NCBI GenBank assembly: GCA_002413835.1
Contig: DHXU01000009.1
Coordinates: 269,802-333,801, forward strand
DNA: 64,000 nt
Direction: 5' to 3'
From: Candidatus Saccharibacteria bacterium UBA5148
GTDB lineage: Bacteria; Patescibacteriota; Saccharimonadia; Saccharimonadales; UBA4665
Position numbers and translations under genes: made by a program. Positions 9,335 to 17,814 of the stretch are shown one piece after another (positions within the stretch are counted from its first letter, which is position 1; each line of letters opens with the position of its first letter). Under the pieces are notes generated by a model that searched no databases, was not told where the DNA came from, and was given only the letters and a program-made list of their open reading frames with translations.

Positions 9335-10033
9335 ATGATTCAATTTAACTTACTGCCTGATGTAAAACTCGAATATGTCCGGGCACAGCGTATCAAACAT
9401 ACTGTTATCAGTACGGCTGTAATCGCAGCCGGCTCGGCGTTTATTGTCTTTCTGCTGCTGTTCCTGGCGGTCCATGTCGTGCAGGCTAAAAACTTAAGTG
9501 ACCTGAATAATGACATCAAAAAATACAGCACGCAGCTGAAGAATACGCCTGACCTCGATAAGATTCTGACAATCCAGAGCCAGCTTGGCGCATTGCCGAA
9601 GTTGCACGCTGACAAGGCTGCCGCCAGCCGCACGTTTACCTTCATCCAACAGATAACGCCGTCGACTATCACGCTGACAGATGCAACGACGGACTATGCT
9701 GCTCACACAGTCAATATCACCGGCTTGTCGGCAAGCCTGGACAACGTAAACACCTTGGTCGATACCATGAAGTTCACGACATATGCCAACAAAGACACCA
9801 GCAACAAAAAAGCCTTTACAGGAGTTGTAATGTCGGAATTCACGCGCGTTGCTAAGTCGGCGACATTCACTGTTACGGCTAACTATGACCCGGCAATCTT
9901 CGATAATTCCAGCGACGTTATTCTGAAAGTTCCGAACGGCGTCAGCACATCATCAGTTGTTGGCCAGCCGACCAATTTGTTCCAGAAGACGGTAACACCG
10001 GCAACAACAAGTACTAACGGAAATAAGCAGTAG
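9335..10033 (+). CDS. pilN: Type IV pilus assembly protein PilN
   Basis: A 232-residue bitopic protein. The cytoplasmic start MIQFNLLPDVKLEY carries the NLLP motif that docks into PilM. It is followed by one transmembrane helix (about 27-50), a coiled-coil stretch (LSDLNNDIKKYSTQL) and a ferredoxin-like extracytoplasmic domain. PilN pairs with PilO to form the inner-membrane alignment complex. It begins 70 bases after pilM with a modest GAGG ribosome site and ends eight bases before pilO. The Thr/Ser-rich C-terminal tail is longer than usual. Confidence 0.9.
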   Translation: MIQFNLLPDVKLEYVRAQRIKHTVISTAVIAAGSAFIVFLLLFLAVHVVQAKNLSDLNNDIKKYSTQLKNTPDLDKILTIQSQLGALPKLHADKAAASRTFTFIQQITPSTITLTDATTDYAAHTVNITGLSASLDNVNTLVDTMKFTTYANKDTSNKKAFTGVVMSEFTRVAKSATFTVTANYDPAIFDNSSDVILKVPNGVSTSSVVGQPTNLFQKTVTPATTSTNGNKQ

Positions 10034-10041
10034 GATACAAG

Positions 10042-10722
10042 ATGGCACACGCTTCAAACAGCCAACTTTCAATGAAACGCATCGGTGTCGACAAGACGAA
10101 CGCCCGGATAGTTGCCGCTACGGCGATTGCGGCATTCCTGGTCGTGTTCTTCCTGGTCGCATCGTACTCACTGTTCAGCCAGCTGACATATCAGAACCGG
10201 ATCATCAAGGCCAAAAAAGAGGCAGTTACCCAGCTCAATAAAAATCTGACGGCGCGGGCAAGTTTAGTGAATTCGTATTCATCATTCGCGGCTTCATCCG
10301 TCAACTTCATCGGCGGGGCAGCATCAGGCAACGGAGCGCAGGACGGCTCGAATGCTAAACTGGTGCTCGACGCATTGCCTAGCAAATATGACTTCCCGGC
10401 GCTCACCGCCAGCCTCGAGAAAATGGCTACCGACCAACAGGTAGGCATCGAAGGTATAACCGGTATTGACGACGAAGTTGCTCAGTCTAACCAGGCTACC
10501 AACAGTCCGGTGCCGGTTCCAATGCCATTTGAGATCAAGGTAGTGGGTGATTATGCGGCCGTTCAGCGCCTGGTCGATGCGTTCGACCATTCCATCCGTC
10601 CGATACAGCTACAAAGTATGAAAATTACAGGCGACCAGACATCGCTCAGCCTGACGATAGATGCTACGACGTTCTATCAACCCGAGAAGACCCTTAATAT
10701 ACGTACGAAGGTCGTAAAATGA
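10042..10722 (+). CDS. pilO: Type IV pilus assembly protein PilO
   Basis: A 226-residue bitopic protein with a transmembrane helix at about residues 31-55, then a coiled coil (RIIKAKKEAVTQLNKNL) and a C-terminal ferredoxin-like fold with the family-type segment PFEIKVVGDYAAVQRLVDAF. It partners PilN in the alignment complex. Gene order, spacing and length fit pilO. Its 3' end overlaps the next small membrane gene by four bases (ATGA), implying coupled translation. Confidence 0.9.
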   Translation: MAHASNSQLSMKRIGVDKTNARIVAATAIAAFLVVFFLVASYSLFSQLTYQNRIIKAKKEAVTQLNKNLTARASLVNSYSSFAASSVNFIGGAASGNGAQDGSNAKLVLDALPSKYDFPALTASLEKMATDQQVGIEGITGIDDEVAQSNQATNSPVPVPMPFEIKVVGDYAAVQRLVDAFDHSIRPIQLQSMKITGDQTSLSLTIDATTFYQPEKTLNIRTKVVK

Positions 10723-10970
10723 AACAGAAAGACATCGCCCTCATCATAGTCATTGCCGCCGTCAGCGGCATACTGTCGCTCGTCGTCGGCCACCTGGTGT
10801 TCGCAGCGCCGAAGGACCGTCAGCAAAAAGTCGAAGTTGTTGATGTTATATCGACTGATTTCGCAGCCCCTGACAGCAAATACTTTAACTCGAAGTCTAT
10901 CAATCCGACGCAGCTCATCCGCATCGGTGAAACAGCCAACACGACACCGTTTAATGGCATCAGCCAATAA
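10719..10970 (+). CDS. Small membrane protein in pilMNO operon (PilP-position)
   Basis: An 83-residue protein with a single N-terminal transmembrane helix (about 6-28, IALIIVIAAVSGILSLVVG) and a short periplasmic-side tail. It occupies the slot where proteobacterial operons have pilP but is far too short to be PilP and lacks a lipobox. It overlaps pilO by four bases and precedes pilB by 18, so it is part of the same operon. It could be a stripped-down linker of the alignment complex; the function is inferred only from position. Confidence 0.7.
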   Translation: MKQKDIALIIVIAAVSGILSLVVGHLVFAAPKDRQQKVEVVDVISTDFAAPDSKYFNSKSINPTQLIRIGETANTTPFNGISQ

Positions 10971-10988
10971 GATTGGTGAGTTCCTAGC

Positions 10989-12800
10989 ATGAGCGTACTG
11001 TCCGCCACCTCTCAGCAGCAAGTCGAAGACAGTTTAGTGTCCAGTAAAATCATAACTCCTGAAAAACTGGCTGAGATAAAGAAAAAAGCTGGGACAGATC
11101 ATAAACCGCTACTTAGCTTACTGGTACAGACGGGTGACGTCAGCAACGAAGATCTGACCAAGATAATCGCCCATATCAACAAAGTCCCGTATGTTAATCT
11201 GAGCAATGCTCATATTGAGCCTAAGACGCTAGAGTTGTTGCCGCAGGATGTCGCGGATCGGTATATGGCTGTGCCGCTCGGTGAGATGCAGAACCGGATG
11301 GTCGTTGCCATGCTTGATGCTGACAATGTGCAGGCTGTTGACTTTCTGAGCAATAAGATCGGCCGGCCGCTGAAGGTTTACGCCGCCTCTGAAGAGGGAA
11401 TCCGTCAGGTGTTGCACCAGTACGCTGCCAATATTTCCAATGATATGGCCGGCGCGATTACCGGTCTCCAAAACGACATGATTATGTCGCCGGAAGAGAT
11501 GGCGACGCAGATTGCCAATGGTGCTGGAGTCGCAGAACGCAACATCCGCACCCTGGTGCAGGATTCGCCGATCAGTAAGGCCTTATCGTCAATATTGGAG
11601 TTTGCTGCAACCCACAATGCCAGCGACGTCCACATCGAACCGCTGCAGGACGGCCTGAAGATCCGCTGCCGGATCGACGGCGTGCTGCGGGAAATCATGA
11701 AATTGCCGAAGAGCACCGAGCCGCCGCTGGTTTCTCGTATTAAGATTCTGGCAAACCTCAAAATCGATGAACATCGTGTCCCGCAGGACGGTGAGTTCAG
11801 CATTACTGTTTCCGGCCGCGACATTGACCTCCGTATCTCGGTATCTCCCGTCGTCTGGGGTGAGCAGGTAGTTATCCGTCTGCTCGACAAGTCCGGCACC
11901 AGTCTGCACCTGGAAGACATGGGCTACGCCGGCCGCTCCTTACGCATGATCCGCGAAGGTCTCAAGCAGACCAACGGTATGATCCTGACTTCAGGGCCGA
12001 CTGGCTCCGGTAAGTCGACTTCGTTGTACGCCTTGCTTCAGGAAGTCAAAGACGACAGCGTCAACATCGTCACCCTGGAAGACCCGGTCGAGTACAAGAT
12101 GTCCGGCATCAACCAGATTCAGGTCAATGCTGACGTCGGCCTGACCTTTGCAGCCGGCCTGCGTAGTATCCTGCGCCAGGACCCTAATGTCGTCATGGTC
12201 GGAGAGATCCGCGACAAAGAAACAGCCGAACTGGCTGTCCAGGCGTCGCTGACGGGACACTTAGTTTTCTCGACACTGCACACCAACTCGGCTGCCGGCA
12301 TTCTGCCGCGGCTGCTCGATATGGGCATCGAGCCGTTCCTGATTGCCAGCACCGTGCATACGGTCATCGGCCAGCGCCTGGTGCGCCGTGTCGGCGAGGA
12401 GAAGGAGATCTATCAGTCCAGCAAGGCTGAAACAGAGGCCATCCACAATGTTCTTGGCCATCTGTTACCGGCCAAAGACAGTGACAGGGCCCGGGTTTCT
12501 GAAGATATCGGCTACGAAAACTTGCCACTTAAGGACGATAGCGCTTATACTTTAACCAAGGGCGTTGACGGTCCGAGTGCACCTGGTGGCTATAAAGGCC
12601 GAATGGGCATCTACGAAGTGTTCAGTGTCACCGAACAGATTCAGGACCTTATCCTGAAACGCTCTACCAGCGCGGAGATCCAGAAGCTCGCTCAACAGCA
12701 GGGGATGGTAACGATGCGCGAGGATGGTTACCTGAAGGCACTCACCGGCAAGACCACTATTAACGAAGTCAACCGCGTTGCGGCGACGGACATAGCATAG
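10989..12800 (+). CDS. pilB: Type IV pilus extension ATPase PilB
   Basis: A 603-residue GspE/PilB ATPase. The N-terminal T2SSE_N-like domain (about 1-150) is followed by the motor core with SDVHIEPLQDGLKIR, Walker A GPTGSGKST (about 337-345), an Asp box (TLEDPVEYKM), Walker B with MVGEIRDKETAELA and the His box (LVFSTLHTNSAA). Where typical PilB carries a tetracysteine zinc finger, this protein reads RRVGEEKE and then GPSAPGGYKGRMGIYE with no cysteines, so the zinc site is lost. It powers pilus extension. It is followed by pilT after 73 bases. Confidence 0.95.
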   Translation: MSVLSATSQQQVEDSLVSSKIITPEKLAEIKKKAGTDHKPLLSLLVQTGDVSNEDLTKIIAHINKVPYVNLSNAHIEPKTLELLPQDVADRYMAVPLGEMQNRMVVAMLDADNVQAVDFLSNKIGRPLKVYAASEEGIRQVLHQYAANISNDMAGAITGLQNDMIMSPEEMATQIANGAGVAERNIRTLVQDSPISKALSSILEFAATHNASDVHIEPLQDGLKIRCRIDGVLREIMKLPKSTEPPLVSRIKILANLKIDEHRVPQDGEFSITVSGRDIDLRISVSPVVWGEQVVIRLLDKSGTSLHLEDMGYAGRSLRMIREGLKQTNGMILTSGPTGSGKSTSLYALLQEVKDDSVNIVTLEDPVEYKMSGINQIQVNADVGLTFAAGLRSILRQDPNVVMVGEIRDKETAELAVQASLTGHLVFSTLHTNSAAGILPRLLDMGIEPFLIASTVHTVIGQRLVRRVGEEKEIYQSSKAETEAIHNVLGHLLPAKDSDRARVSEDIGYENLPLKDDSAYTLTKGVDGPSAPGGYKGRMGIYEVFSVTEQIQDLILKRSTSAEIQKLAQQQGMVTMREDGYLKALTGKTTINEVNRVAATDIA

Positions 12801-12873
12801 CGACGGCCAGATTATGAAAAAAGAAATAATAATGAATACAGCTCGCAATACAGAGCCGAAGGAGGATAACTAA

Positions 12874-13941
12874 ATGGCAGGTAACGTACGAATCGAAGTA
12901 CTTCTTGAAGAAGTTATCAAACGCAAGGCTTCAGATCTACACCTTCAGGTCGGGCTGCCGCCGATGATTCGGGTGGACGGGGCACTGATGGCTATCTCGG
13001 GCATCGATGTTCTGAACGAAGAAACGATCGAGATACTGATATTTTCGATCCTTGATGAAGACCAGAAGCAGATACTGCTCAAGGACAAGGAATTCGACTT
13101 CAGCTTTGCCTTCGGCGACCTCGGCCGCTTCCGCGTCAACGCCTTCCATGAGCGTGGTAACCTGGCAGCTGCCCTCCGGCTCATTACTAACGAGATTCTG
13201 ACTATCGAACAGCTAGGACTGCCACCGATTGTCAATAAATTCGCTGACTACCCACGCGGCCTCGTCCTGGTGACTGGCCCGACAGGGTCGGGTAAGTCAA
13301 CCACGCTGGCGGCAATGATCCACAAGATCAACTCCGAGCGTGCTACTCATATCATTACCATCGAAGACCCAATCGAATACACGCACAAGTCCGACAAGTC
13401 GGTCATCGTCCAGCGCGAAGTCCACTATGATACCTATTCGTTTGCGGCAGCTCTCCGCAGTGCCCTGCGTGAAGACCCGGATGTCGTCCTGGTCGGAGAA
13501 ATGCGCGACCTCGAAACCATCGCCTCGGCCATTACTATTGCCGAAACCGGACACCTGGTCTTTGCAACACTGCACACCAACAGTGCTGCCCAGTCTATTG
13601 ACCGTATGATCGACGTTTTCCCACCGCACCAGCAGCCGCAGATCCGCAGCCAGCTTTCCAACATCCTGACAGCCATCGTCAGCCAGCGCCTCGTGCCAAC
13701 GATCGGTGGCGGCCGGGTGGCCGCAGCCGAGATCATGGTTGCGACGCCAGCTGTCCGCAACATCATCCGCGAAGGCAAGACGCATCAGATGGATGCCGTT
13801 ATTCAGACTGGCGCAGAATTTGGGATGCAGTCCATGGACAAGACACTGGTGAACCTGATCCACGCCGGTACGATTACCTATGATGAAGCCCGCAATGTCG
13901 CCGTCGACATTGACGAGCTGGACAGGCTAATGAGGAGTTAG
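12874..13941 (+). CDS. pilT: Type IV pilus retraction ATPase PilT
   Basis: A 355-residue protein of normal PilT length. It begins with VLLEEVIKRKASDLHLQVG and has Walker A GPTGSGKST at about residue 135, the Asp box (ITIEDPIEYTH), Walker B (VLVGEMRDLETIASAI) and the His box (LVFATLHTNSAAQSIDR). The C-terminal AIRNII-like motif reads AVRNIIREGK. PilT disassembles the pilus and drives twitching. A strong Shine-Dalgarno (AAGGAGGATAAC) precedes the ATG. It is two bases from pilC and lies in the same operon as pilB. Confidence 0.96.
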   Translation: MAGNVRIEVLLEEVIKRKASDLHLQVGLPPMIRVDGALMAISGIDVLNEETIEILIFSILDEDQKQILLKDKEFDFSFAFGDLGRFRVNAFHERGNLAAALRLITNEILTIEQLGLPPIVNKFADYPRGLVLVTGPTGSGKSTTLAAMIHKINSERATHIITIEDPIEYTHKSDKSVIVQREVHYDTYSFAAALRSALREDPDVVLVGEMRDLETIASAITIAETGHLVFATLHTNSAAQSIDRMIDVFPPHQQPQIRSQLSNILTAIVSQRLVPTIGGGRVAAAEIMVATPAVRNIIREGKTHQMDAVIQTGAEFGMQSMDKTLVNLIHAGTITYDEARNVAVDIDELDRLMRS

Positions 13942-13943
13942 AC

Positions 13944-15155
13944 ATGTTAAGTTATGATTACGTCGCCCGCAATCCGCTGAATGGCAACAAGATTACTGCT
14001 GATGTGCAGGCAGATAGCGAACAGGCCGCTGTCCGACTGATCCGCGCTGAAGGTCTGGTACCGATCGATATTAAGCTGAATGCCAAGAATTCCGGTGTTG
14101 GCGGCCGCAAACACGTCGCTACCAAGGACCGCGTGCTGTTTTCGCGGCAGATGTCGACGCTGATTAATGCCGGCCTACCGCTGATCCAGAGTCTGAACAA
14201 TGTCACCCGCCAGTCCACCAGCAAACCGCTCAAGGTCATCCTGAATAAAGTTATCAGCGACGTCGAAGCTGGAACAACTCTGTCGATTGCTATGTCGCGT
14301 CACCCTCGGGTCTTCAACAAGGTGTATATCAGCATGATTGCCGCTGGTGAAGCCTCTGGTACGCTTGATCTGTCTCTCGAGCGTCTGGCCGACCAGCAGG
14401 AAAAGGATGCCGACATTGTTGCCAAGGTGCGCGGCGCCATGGTCTACCCGGCAATAGTCCTGTTTGTGATGGTCATAGTGATGGGCTTTATGCTTGTCAA
14501 AGTCCTGCCGCAGGTCAAAGTCCTCTACGCCGGCTTCCCAGGGGCTTCGTTGCCACTCGTTACACAGATTCTGTTGGCGGTTTCGGATGTCGTTAGCAAG
14601 TACTGGTGGGTGCTCGCCATCTTCGTGGTCGCTCTTTCGGCAGTCCTTGGCAAATGGGCCCGCACAGGCCCTGGTAAGGAGCTTATCGACCTTTTGAAAA
14701 TGCGGGCGCCGCTCATCAAGGGATTGTTCATGAAAATGTACATGGCCCGATTCGCCCGCACTGGATCGACGCTGGTATCGAGCGGTGTACCACTGATCCA
14801 GATGTTGGAAATCACCGGTGATGCCGTCAGCAACGTCCATATCGAGCGCTCCATCGACAAAGCCATCGAGAAGGTGAAGGGTGGTAAATCGCTGGCCGAC
14901 GCCCTCGACAAGGATCCGAACTTCCTGGAACTGCTACCAAACATGCTACGCATCGGCGAGCAATCCGGCTCAATCGAGCAGATGCTCGGTAAGACTGCCG
15001 ACTACTACGAAAAAGAAGTCGACAACGAAATCAAGAACGTCCAGACGATCATCGAACCAGTCATGATGGTGCTGCTCGGTATCGTGGCATTCGTCATCGT
15101 CGCAGCCGTCCTGCTACCAGTATACGGGCTGGCAGGCAAGACGTTCACCGTATAG
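13944..15155 (+). CDS. pilC: Type IV pilus inner-membrane platform protein PilC
   Basis: A 403-residue polytopic protein with two T2SSF domains. An N-terminal region (YDYVARNPLNGNKI) leads to the first domain with LFSRQMSTLINAGLPLIQSL, and the second contains RFARTGSTLVSSGVPLIQML. Three clear transmembrane segments lie near residues 168-190, 215-238 and 370-395. The GEASGTLD and GEQSGSIE motifs typical of GspF/PilC are both present. PilC couples the motor ATPases to pilin insertion. A GAGGAG ribosome site lies within the end of pilT. Confidence 0.95.
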   Translation: MLSYDYVARNPLNGNKITADVQADSEQAAVRLIRAEGLVPIDIKLNAKNSGVGGRKHVATKDRVLFSRQMSTLINAGLPLIQSLNNVTRQSTSKPLKVILNKVISDVEAGTTLSIAMSRHPRVFNKVYISMIAAGEASGTLDLSLERLADQQEKDADIVAKVRGAMVYPAIVLFVMVIVMGFMLVKVLPQVKVLYAGFPGASLPLVTQILLAVSDVVSKYWWVLAIFVVALSAVLGKWARTGPGKELIDLLKMRAPLIKGLFMKMYMARFARTGSTLVSSGVPLIQMLEITGDAVSNVHIERSIDKAIEKVKGGKSLADALDKDPNFLELLPNMLRIGEQSGSIEQMLGKTADYYEKEVDNEIKNVQTIIEPVMMVLLGIVAFVIVAAVLLPVYGLAGKTFTV

Positions 15156-15175
15156 GTAACGGACGTAGAAAGTGC

Positions 15176-15204
15176 TTGCGTTTCAAACAACGATTCTGTA
15201 CTAT
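15176..15204 (+). promoter_or_regulatory. pilA promoter
   Basis: A -35 element TTGCGT (15176-15181) and a -10 element TACTAT (15199-15204) are separated by 17 bases. The predicted start near 15211 gives a leader of about 37 bases with AAAGGGGG ahead of the pilA ATG. Unlike many first genes here this transcript has a leader, which fits high, separately controlled expression of the major pilin. Confidence 0.65.
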
Positions 15205-15247
15205 TCTAAGCATAAGCTATTAAAATCATTCAAAGGGGGCATTTGTA

Positions 15248-15715
15248 ATGCTTATAACTAAATCTAAAGATCAAAAAGGCTTCACGATCATCGAAGTTTT
15301 GATCGTCCTGGCTATCGCCGGACTTATCCTGCTCATCGTCTTCCTGGCCGTTCCTGCTCTGCAGCGTAACGCACGTAACACTGCTATCAAGAATGACGCA
15401 TCAGCTGTTGCCGGTGGTGTCAGCGAATTTGAGTCTAACAACGACGGGGCCAAACCCACTGCTATCTCCGGTACCGGTACGGTTGTAGTCATCGGAGTAG
15501 CCGCAACAACGACTGCAACAAATGCTAAAGTCCAGGGTAACACCGCCGTTACGACCGTGGCAGCTGCTCCAGTAGCCCCCGCACCATCACCAGGCACAAT
15601 CAATGTACTTCTTGGCAAGACATGTGCCGGTGCTACGTCAACTCGTGCTGTCGCTATCTACTACTCGATCGAGAACTCGAGCAATACTGCTCAGCAGAAG
15701 TGTCTCGACACCTAG
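15248..15715 (+). CDS. pilA: Major type IV pilin PilA
   Basis: A 155-residue prepilin with a short basic leader (MLITKSKDQKG) cleaved before F, then FTIIEVLIVLAIAGLILLIV with the conserved Glu at mature position 5. The mature domain is Ala/Thr-rich and contains a Pro/Ala hinge (APVAPAPSPG) and two cysteines far apart (CAGATS and QKCLDT) that may form the C-terminal disulfide loop. It has its own promoter, strong ribosome site and terminator, which supports it as the major subunit rather than a minor pilin. Confidence 0.93.
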   Translation: MLITKSKDQKGFTIIEVLIVLAIAGLILLIVFLAVPALQRNARNTAIKNDASAVAGGVSEFESNNDGAKPTAISGTGTVVVIGVAATTTATNAKVQGNTAVTTVAAAPVAPAPSPGTINVLLGKTCAGATSTRAVAIYYSIENSSNTAQQKCLDT

Positions 15716-15732
15716 TCGAAGTCACACTACAT

Positions 15733-15767
15733 AAAAAAACTGGCTCCGGAAACGGAGCCAGTTTTTT
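15733..15767 (+). terminator. Rho-independent terminator after pilA
   Basis: A perfect nine-pair stem CTGGCTCCG/CGGAGCCAG with a GAAA loop, flanked by A-run and T-run (AAAAAA before, TTTTTT after). It ends the pilA transcript and isolates it from pilD. Confidence 0.93.
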
Positions 15768-15798
15768 GTCCCCGGATATAATGCTATTATGAACGGTA

Positions 15799-16755
15799 AT
15801 GGCTATTGTTATTCTGCTGATACTAGGGCTGTGCTTCGGAAGCTTCGTTAACGCCTTCGTCTGGCGCTTTCATGAGCAGGCTGAACTCAAGGACCGACAG
15901 GCACAGCGAAAGGCCGGCAGCGCAAAGCCTGAAGCCTCCAAAGCTACCACTAAGGCTGTCAGGCAGAGTGTGGCTACTAAGCCGGCCGAACTGACCGCCG
16001 AGGACCTGTCCATCTCGAGAGGCCGCTCAATGTGCGTCCACTGCCACCACGAGCTGGCCGCCAAGGATCTCATCCCGGTCATCAGCTATCTGTGGCTGCG
16101 CGGCAAATGCCGGTACTGTGGTAAACCGATCCAGGACACGCCGCTCGCTGAGCTCGTGACGCCGCTGTTATTTGTGGTATCTTACGTCTTCTGGCCATTC
16201 GCTCTCAGTGGAGCAGGGTTGGTGGCGTTTTGCGGCTGGCTTGCGTTCGTCGTCGGTTTTGTGATGCTCAGTCTGTACGACCTGCGTTGGTATGAATTGC
16301 CGCACCGGATCGTCGTACCGCTGATAGCCGCAGCTATCCTGCTGACAGCCGCTATTTCGGTAGTGTTTGACACGGCGCACGGCGGCGGCTTGAAGTACCT
16401 TGAGCATGCTGTCATGGGCGGGCTGATCGTTGGTGGCTTGTTTTTCCTGCTGTACGTCATCTCGCCGAAGCAGACACTCGACGATGGCACGTCGATCAGC
16501 AAATGGATCGGCGGTGGCGATATCACACTTGGCTTCCTGCTAGGCCTACTGGTCGGTGGTCCGGGCAATGCCTTCCTGCTCATCTTTATTGCTTCACTCA
16601 TCGGTACTGTCGTGGCTGTACCACTACTGGCCGCTGGCCGCGCGACACGCAGCAGCCATTTGCCATTCGGTCCGTTCCTGATGCTGGCGGCGGTTATTGT
16701 CAAACTTTGGGGCGCCGCACTGATAGCTTGGTACACTGGCCAGTTCTTGCTCTGA
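15799..16755 (+). CDS. pilD: Prepilin peptidase/N-methyltransferase PilD
   Basis: A 318-residue polytopic aspartic protease. The N-terminus LGLCFGSFVNAFVWRF is canonical. The zinc-type cysteine pairs are CVHC (78, 81) and CRYC (104, 107). The catalytic aspartates lie in SLYDLRWYELP (D161) and GGGDITLGF (D241), matching A24 peptidases. Between the start motif and the first CxxC there is an unusual Ala/Lys-rich insertion of about 45 residues. PilD cleaves and N-methylates the prepilins of this locus. TATAAT at 15777-15782 precedes the start by 16 bases. Confidence 0.93.
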   Translation: MAIVILLILGLCFGSFVNAFVWRFHEQAELKDRQAQRKAGSAKPEASKATTKAVRQSVATKPAELTAEDLSISRGRSMCVHCHHELAAKDLIPVISYLWLRGKCRYCGKPIQDTPLAELVTPLLFVVSYVFWPFALSGAGLVAFCGWLAFVVGFVMLSLYDLRWYELPHRIVVPLIAAAILLTAAISVVFDTAHGGGLKYLEHAVMGGLIVGGLFFLLYVISPKQTLDDGTSISKWIGGGDITLGFLLGLLVGGPGNAFLLIFIASLIGTVVAVPLLAAGRATRSSHLPFGPFLMLAAVIVKLWGAALIAWYTGQFLL

Positions 16756-16768
16756 CGACCTGAACTGC

Positions 16769-16880
16769 AAACCTTTTACTCGAGAACCCTAGCCGAAGTG
16801 GAGCCGGATAGGCGATCTGACGAGACCTGAGGCTCGGCAGTCGTCTTTCCGCGCGCGAACGGGTTCGAGAGAGAAAAGTT
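16769..16880 (+). repeat. Structured intergenic element, copy A (homologous to 42135-42270)
   Basis: This segment between pilD and the next pseudopilin gene shares two blocks with the minus strand of 42135-42270. Block 1 (16781-16807) contains CGAGAACCC, AGCCGAAGTGGAGCCGG. Block 2 (16848-16869) contains TCCGCGCG and GAACGGGTTCGAG. The ends pair: AACCC (16785-16789) with GGGTT (16861-16865), CTCG (16779-16782) with CGAG (16866-16869), and CTTTT with AAAAG further out. The central hairpin differs between copies. It is either a structured RNA or a small palindromic mobile element; no known family is recognised. Confidence 0.65.
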
Positions 16881-16941
16881 GTGAATCTCAAAGCTAAAAG
16901 ATTCAGCGATAATAGAATGTGCTTATGGTATACTTATGGAC

Positions 16942-17814
16942 ATGATGGGTGGCTTATTTCGCTTACCAAACGGCCGATTATATTCGATGATACCGAAGCA
17001 CCGCAGGGGCGGTGGATTTACTATCATAGAAGTCCTGATCGTCCTGGCAGTCACAGGCGCGCTGTTTGTAAGCGCAGTCATACTTATTAATGGCAAACAG
17101 AACGTGACGTCCTTCAATCAGTCGATACGCAATGTCGAGACTGAAATGCAGCAGGTCTACAGTGACGTCAGCAGCGGCTACTACCCGTACGGTGGCAGTG
17201 TGACCTGTGTCAAGGGCAGCCGGCCGGTACTCGGTAACGCCGGTACCGATACGCAGGGAACCAACTTGGATTGTTTGTTCCTGGGCAAAGTCGTTCAGTT
17301 CGGTATCAGCGCTACAGATCCTCAGCAATATCTCGTCTTCACAGTCGTCGGCCTGCGCGGCAGTCTGGGGACACCAACAACTGACTTTGCGACCTCCAAA
17401 GCCCGCGTCATTGCCCCTGAGCCCGGCGAAAGCGGTGTCGTCCCACCAGCCTACGACACCAAGTCGCTCCAATATGGCCTGACGGTCTCCAGTGTCTACC
17501 TGAACAACCACCTAGCGATTTCAGCGCCCGCTGTCGGCTTTACCTCGAATCTGGACAGCCTCGGTAAGGGCAATGGCTCGCAGCAGGTGAATATTACACC
17601 GATCCGCGGCCTCGCCAAACTCGGGGACACCCCAACCAATGCCGCGCTGCATGTCGACGGTAGTCTGGCTACCAGCGTGTCGAATCCGCCAGCCGGTGTC
17701 AAAATCTGCTTCAACAGCGGTGGTACGCGGCAATCCGGCCTTATATCTATCGGCGGCACGGGCCGCCAGGGCAATGTCGATCTGAAGATATTTAATAGTC
17801 CGGACTGTACCTGA
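16942..17814 (+). CDS. Type IV pseudopilin (minor pilin)
   Basis: A protein of about 290 residues with a basic leader ending RRGGG before FTIIEVLIVLAVTGALF, the standard prepilin cleavage site with Glu5. The mature part is Ser/Gly-rich with scattered cysteines, including a C-terminal SPDCT. The start at 16942 is preferred over 16936 because TATACT at 16929-16934 lies seven bases before it, and only one base before the other. It overlaps the next pseudopilin gene by one base (TGATG), so the three downstream genes form one operon of minor pilins processed by PilD. Confidence 0.85.
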   Translation: MMGGLFRLPNGRLYSMIPKHRRGGGFTIIEVLIVLAVTGALFVSAVILINGKQNVTSFNQSIRNVETEMQQVYSDVSSGYYPYGGSVTCVKGSRPVLGNAGTDTQGTNLDCLFLGKVVQFGISATDPQQYLVFTVVGLRGSLGTPTTDFATSKARVIAPEPGESGVVPPAYDTKSLQYGLTVSSVYLNNHLAISAPAVGFTSNLDSLGKGNGSQQVNITPIRGLAKLGDTPTNAALHVDGSLATSVSNPPAGVKICFNSGGTRQSGLISIGGTGRQGNVDLKIFNSPDCT

